Source of the DNA: Lunatimonas salinarum
GTDB taxonomy: Bacteria > Bacteroidota > Bacteroidia > Cytophagales > Cyclobacteriaceae
Assembly (NCBI RefSeq): GCF_017811155.1
Contig: NZ_JACVCV010000001.1
Coordinates: 372,001 to 436,000 of the forward strand
Reading direction: 5' to 3'
Length of the DNA stretch: 64,000 bases
The notes under the pieces are model-generated. The model was not told where the DNA came from. It was given only the letters and a program-made list of their open reading frames with translations, and did not search any database. Made by a program: the position numbers and the translations under genes. This document shows positions 63,034-64,000 of this stretch, piece by piece (position 1 is the stretch's first letter; each line of letters opens with the position of its first letter).

Positions 63034-64000
63034 TTAAGTTAGCTGTAAATAATTTCCGGGATTCTTCTCGTCCTCCAAAAACCAGGCTGGATTACCGTCT
63101 TGGTCTAGGCCGAGCCGGGCATTTGCCACGGGCGGGCAACTTGGGTCAAAAGAAGGAGCTGATGGCTGGATCTCAGCATTTTCCTGAACGCTCACTGCCT
63201 CCTGAGTAGATGCCCTAAGATAATCCAAAAGCCGCCCCGGCGTGGATAATTGCTCACTGAGTTGTCTGAAGGAAACGGGCACCTGAAAGGCCTTTTTAAG
63301 GGTAAATGCCAGCTGAGTCAGTAACAGCGAGTCGAAGCCCTGCTGTAAAAACGACTGTTCCATTTGGATCCTTTCCGCCGGTAACCCGGAGGAATTTTCC
63401 AATATTTCCAATAATTCACCTTTTAGGCTATCGGAGTTATTGGTGGCCGGAGGAGCTGTCGTTCCACTATCAACTTTGGTAGCTACTGGCTTTTCGGAAT
63501 GGATGCCACTGGGTTCGGATACCGTCTTTAATTTCCCGGGTTCTACCCAGCACCGAATTTGCTCAAAGGCATAATGCGGCAACTTGCAGGTAGCCGGATA
63601 GGAACTGCCATAAAACCCCTTCCAATCTGGTAGTAGTCCCTCTAGCCACAAATCTCCAAGTACCTGAAGCAGCCCGGTCGTATTGTCTGCGGCTGTTCGT
63701 TCAATCGAATGAAAAATCCCACCTACGTTCCTGCCAATTTGTTGTCTAGCAAGTGAACTCGTCACGGTGCCCGGGCCTACTTCTACCAGTAAGGGACTCT
63801 CCATCGTCGCCAAGGTGGCCATTGCATCACTGAAACGCACGGTTTGTCGCAGGTGATTGGCCCAATAGGCCGGATCCATTGCTTCCGATTCCTTGATCCA
63901 AGTACCGGTTACTGTTGAAATAATGGGGATATTCGGCCTGGAAAGGGGGATTCTTTGGACCAAAGCTAAAAAATCAGGAACAATAGGATCCATCATATGT
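63034..64000 (-). CDS. Type I polyketide synthase, C-terminal part (AT end and ACP), 5' end outside the window
   Basis: 322 residues of a modular PKS that continues beyond the right edge. It begins in the acyltransferase domain at the HMMDP element, with 'RPNIPIISTVTGTW', 'DPAYWANHLRQTVRFSDA' and 'LLVEVGPG', then the AT-to-ACP linker 'LPHYAFEQIRCWVE', a Pro/Thr-rich spacer and an ACP with 'GFDSLLLTQ' (about 221 residues in from the edge). No ketoreductase, dehydratase or enoyl reductase lies between AT and ACP. The last residues 'ARLGLDQDGNPAWFLEDEKNPGNYLQLT' are of the kind that ends PKS subunits before an NRPS. The NRPS gene follows after 8 bases. Confidence 0.92.
   Translation of the reverse strand, partial: HMMDPIVPDFLALVQRIPLSRPNIPIISTVTGTWIKESEAMDPAYWANHLRQTVRFSDAMATLATMESPLLVEVGPGTVTSSLARQQIGRNVGGIFHSIERTAADNTTGLLQVLGDLWLEGLLPDWKGFYGSSYPATCKLPHYAFEQIRCWVEPGKLKTVSEPSGIHSEKPVATKVDSGTTAPPATNNSDSLKGELLEILENSSGLPAERIQMEQSFLQQGFDSLLLTQLAFTLKKAFQVPVSFRQLSEQLSTPGRLLDYLRASTQEAVSVQENAEIQPSAPSFDPSCPPVANARLGLDQDGNPAWFLEDEKNPGNYLQLT

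Overview
The window looks like a chromosomal segment of a Bacteroidota bacterium, most probably of the order Cytophagales (Cyclobacteriaceae-like). The reasons are the mix of families (DUF4136, DUF2490, DUF5916, DUF6786 and DUF6807 proteins, Tat-exported Gfo/Idh/MocA dehydrogenases, a Nudix-type AraR), the general lack of Shine-Dalgarno sequences before starts, and a TAnnTTTG-type promoter before araR. I see no rRNA, tRNA, CRISPR array or intact insertion sequence.

Layout. (1) 1-6789 is a hexuronate catabolism locus: a partial TRAP-type binding protein and a 2-keto-3-deoxygluconate kinase on the minus strand, divergent from an altronate dehydratase, a mannonate oxidoreductase-like SDR, mannonate dehydratase and a Tat-exported Gfo/Idh/MocA oxidoreductase. 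Two LacI-type palindromes lie between the divergent arms. (2) 7010-12137 continues with a DUF6807 protein, two more exported Gfo/Idh/MocA proteins and a sodium:solute symporter, and looks like a carbohydrate oxidation and uptake cluster. (3) 12139-14424 is pxpABC (5-oxoprolinase). (4) 14476-26470 is a mixed region with envelope proteins, araB, an NYN-LOTUS protein, a beta-helix protein, an alpha/beta hydrolase and nhaA.

(5) 26837-35147 is a decaying defence/toxin region. It has a full-length type I restriction subunit HsdR without HsdM or HsdS, a Fic protein lacking its N-terminal half, a YgjP-like metallopeptidase that stops before HExxH, a DUF3800 remnant, and an HTH-nucleotidyltransferase antitoxin whose HepT partner is cut short exactly where the next gene begins. 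Between the hypothetical gene and the DUF3800 remnant is an unexplained structured segment ending in a strong terminator (candidate small RNA, or the tail of a lost gene).

(6) 35110-53971 holds metabolic and envelope genes: an amidohydrolase, a glucan phosphorylase, a metallophosphoesterase, a sulfatase, araD and araR (divergent), a K+ channel/RCK protein, a heparinase II/III-like polysaccharide lyase and a GH24 lysozyme. araB, araD and araR are split between two places 26 kb apart. (7) 54022-64000 is the end of a hybrid PKS-NRPS cluster read leftward: a partial PKS module ending AT-ACP, a 2428-residue NRPS (C-A-T-C-A-T-TE), a coupled Sfp-type phosphopantetheinyl transferase, and then a Tat-exported dienelactone hydrolase-like protein. 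The first PKS genes lie beyond the right edge.
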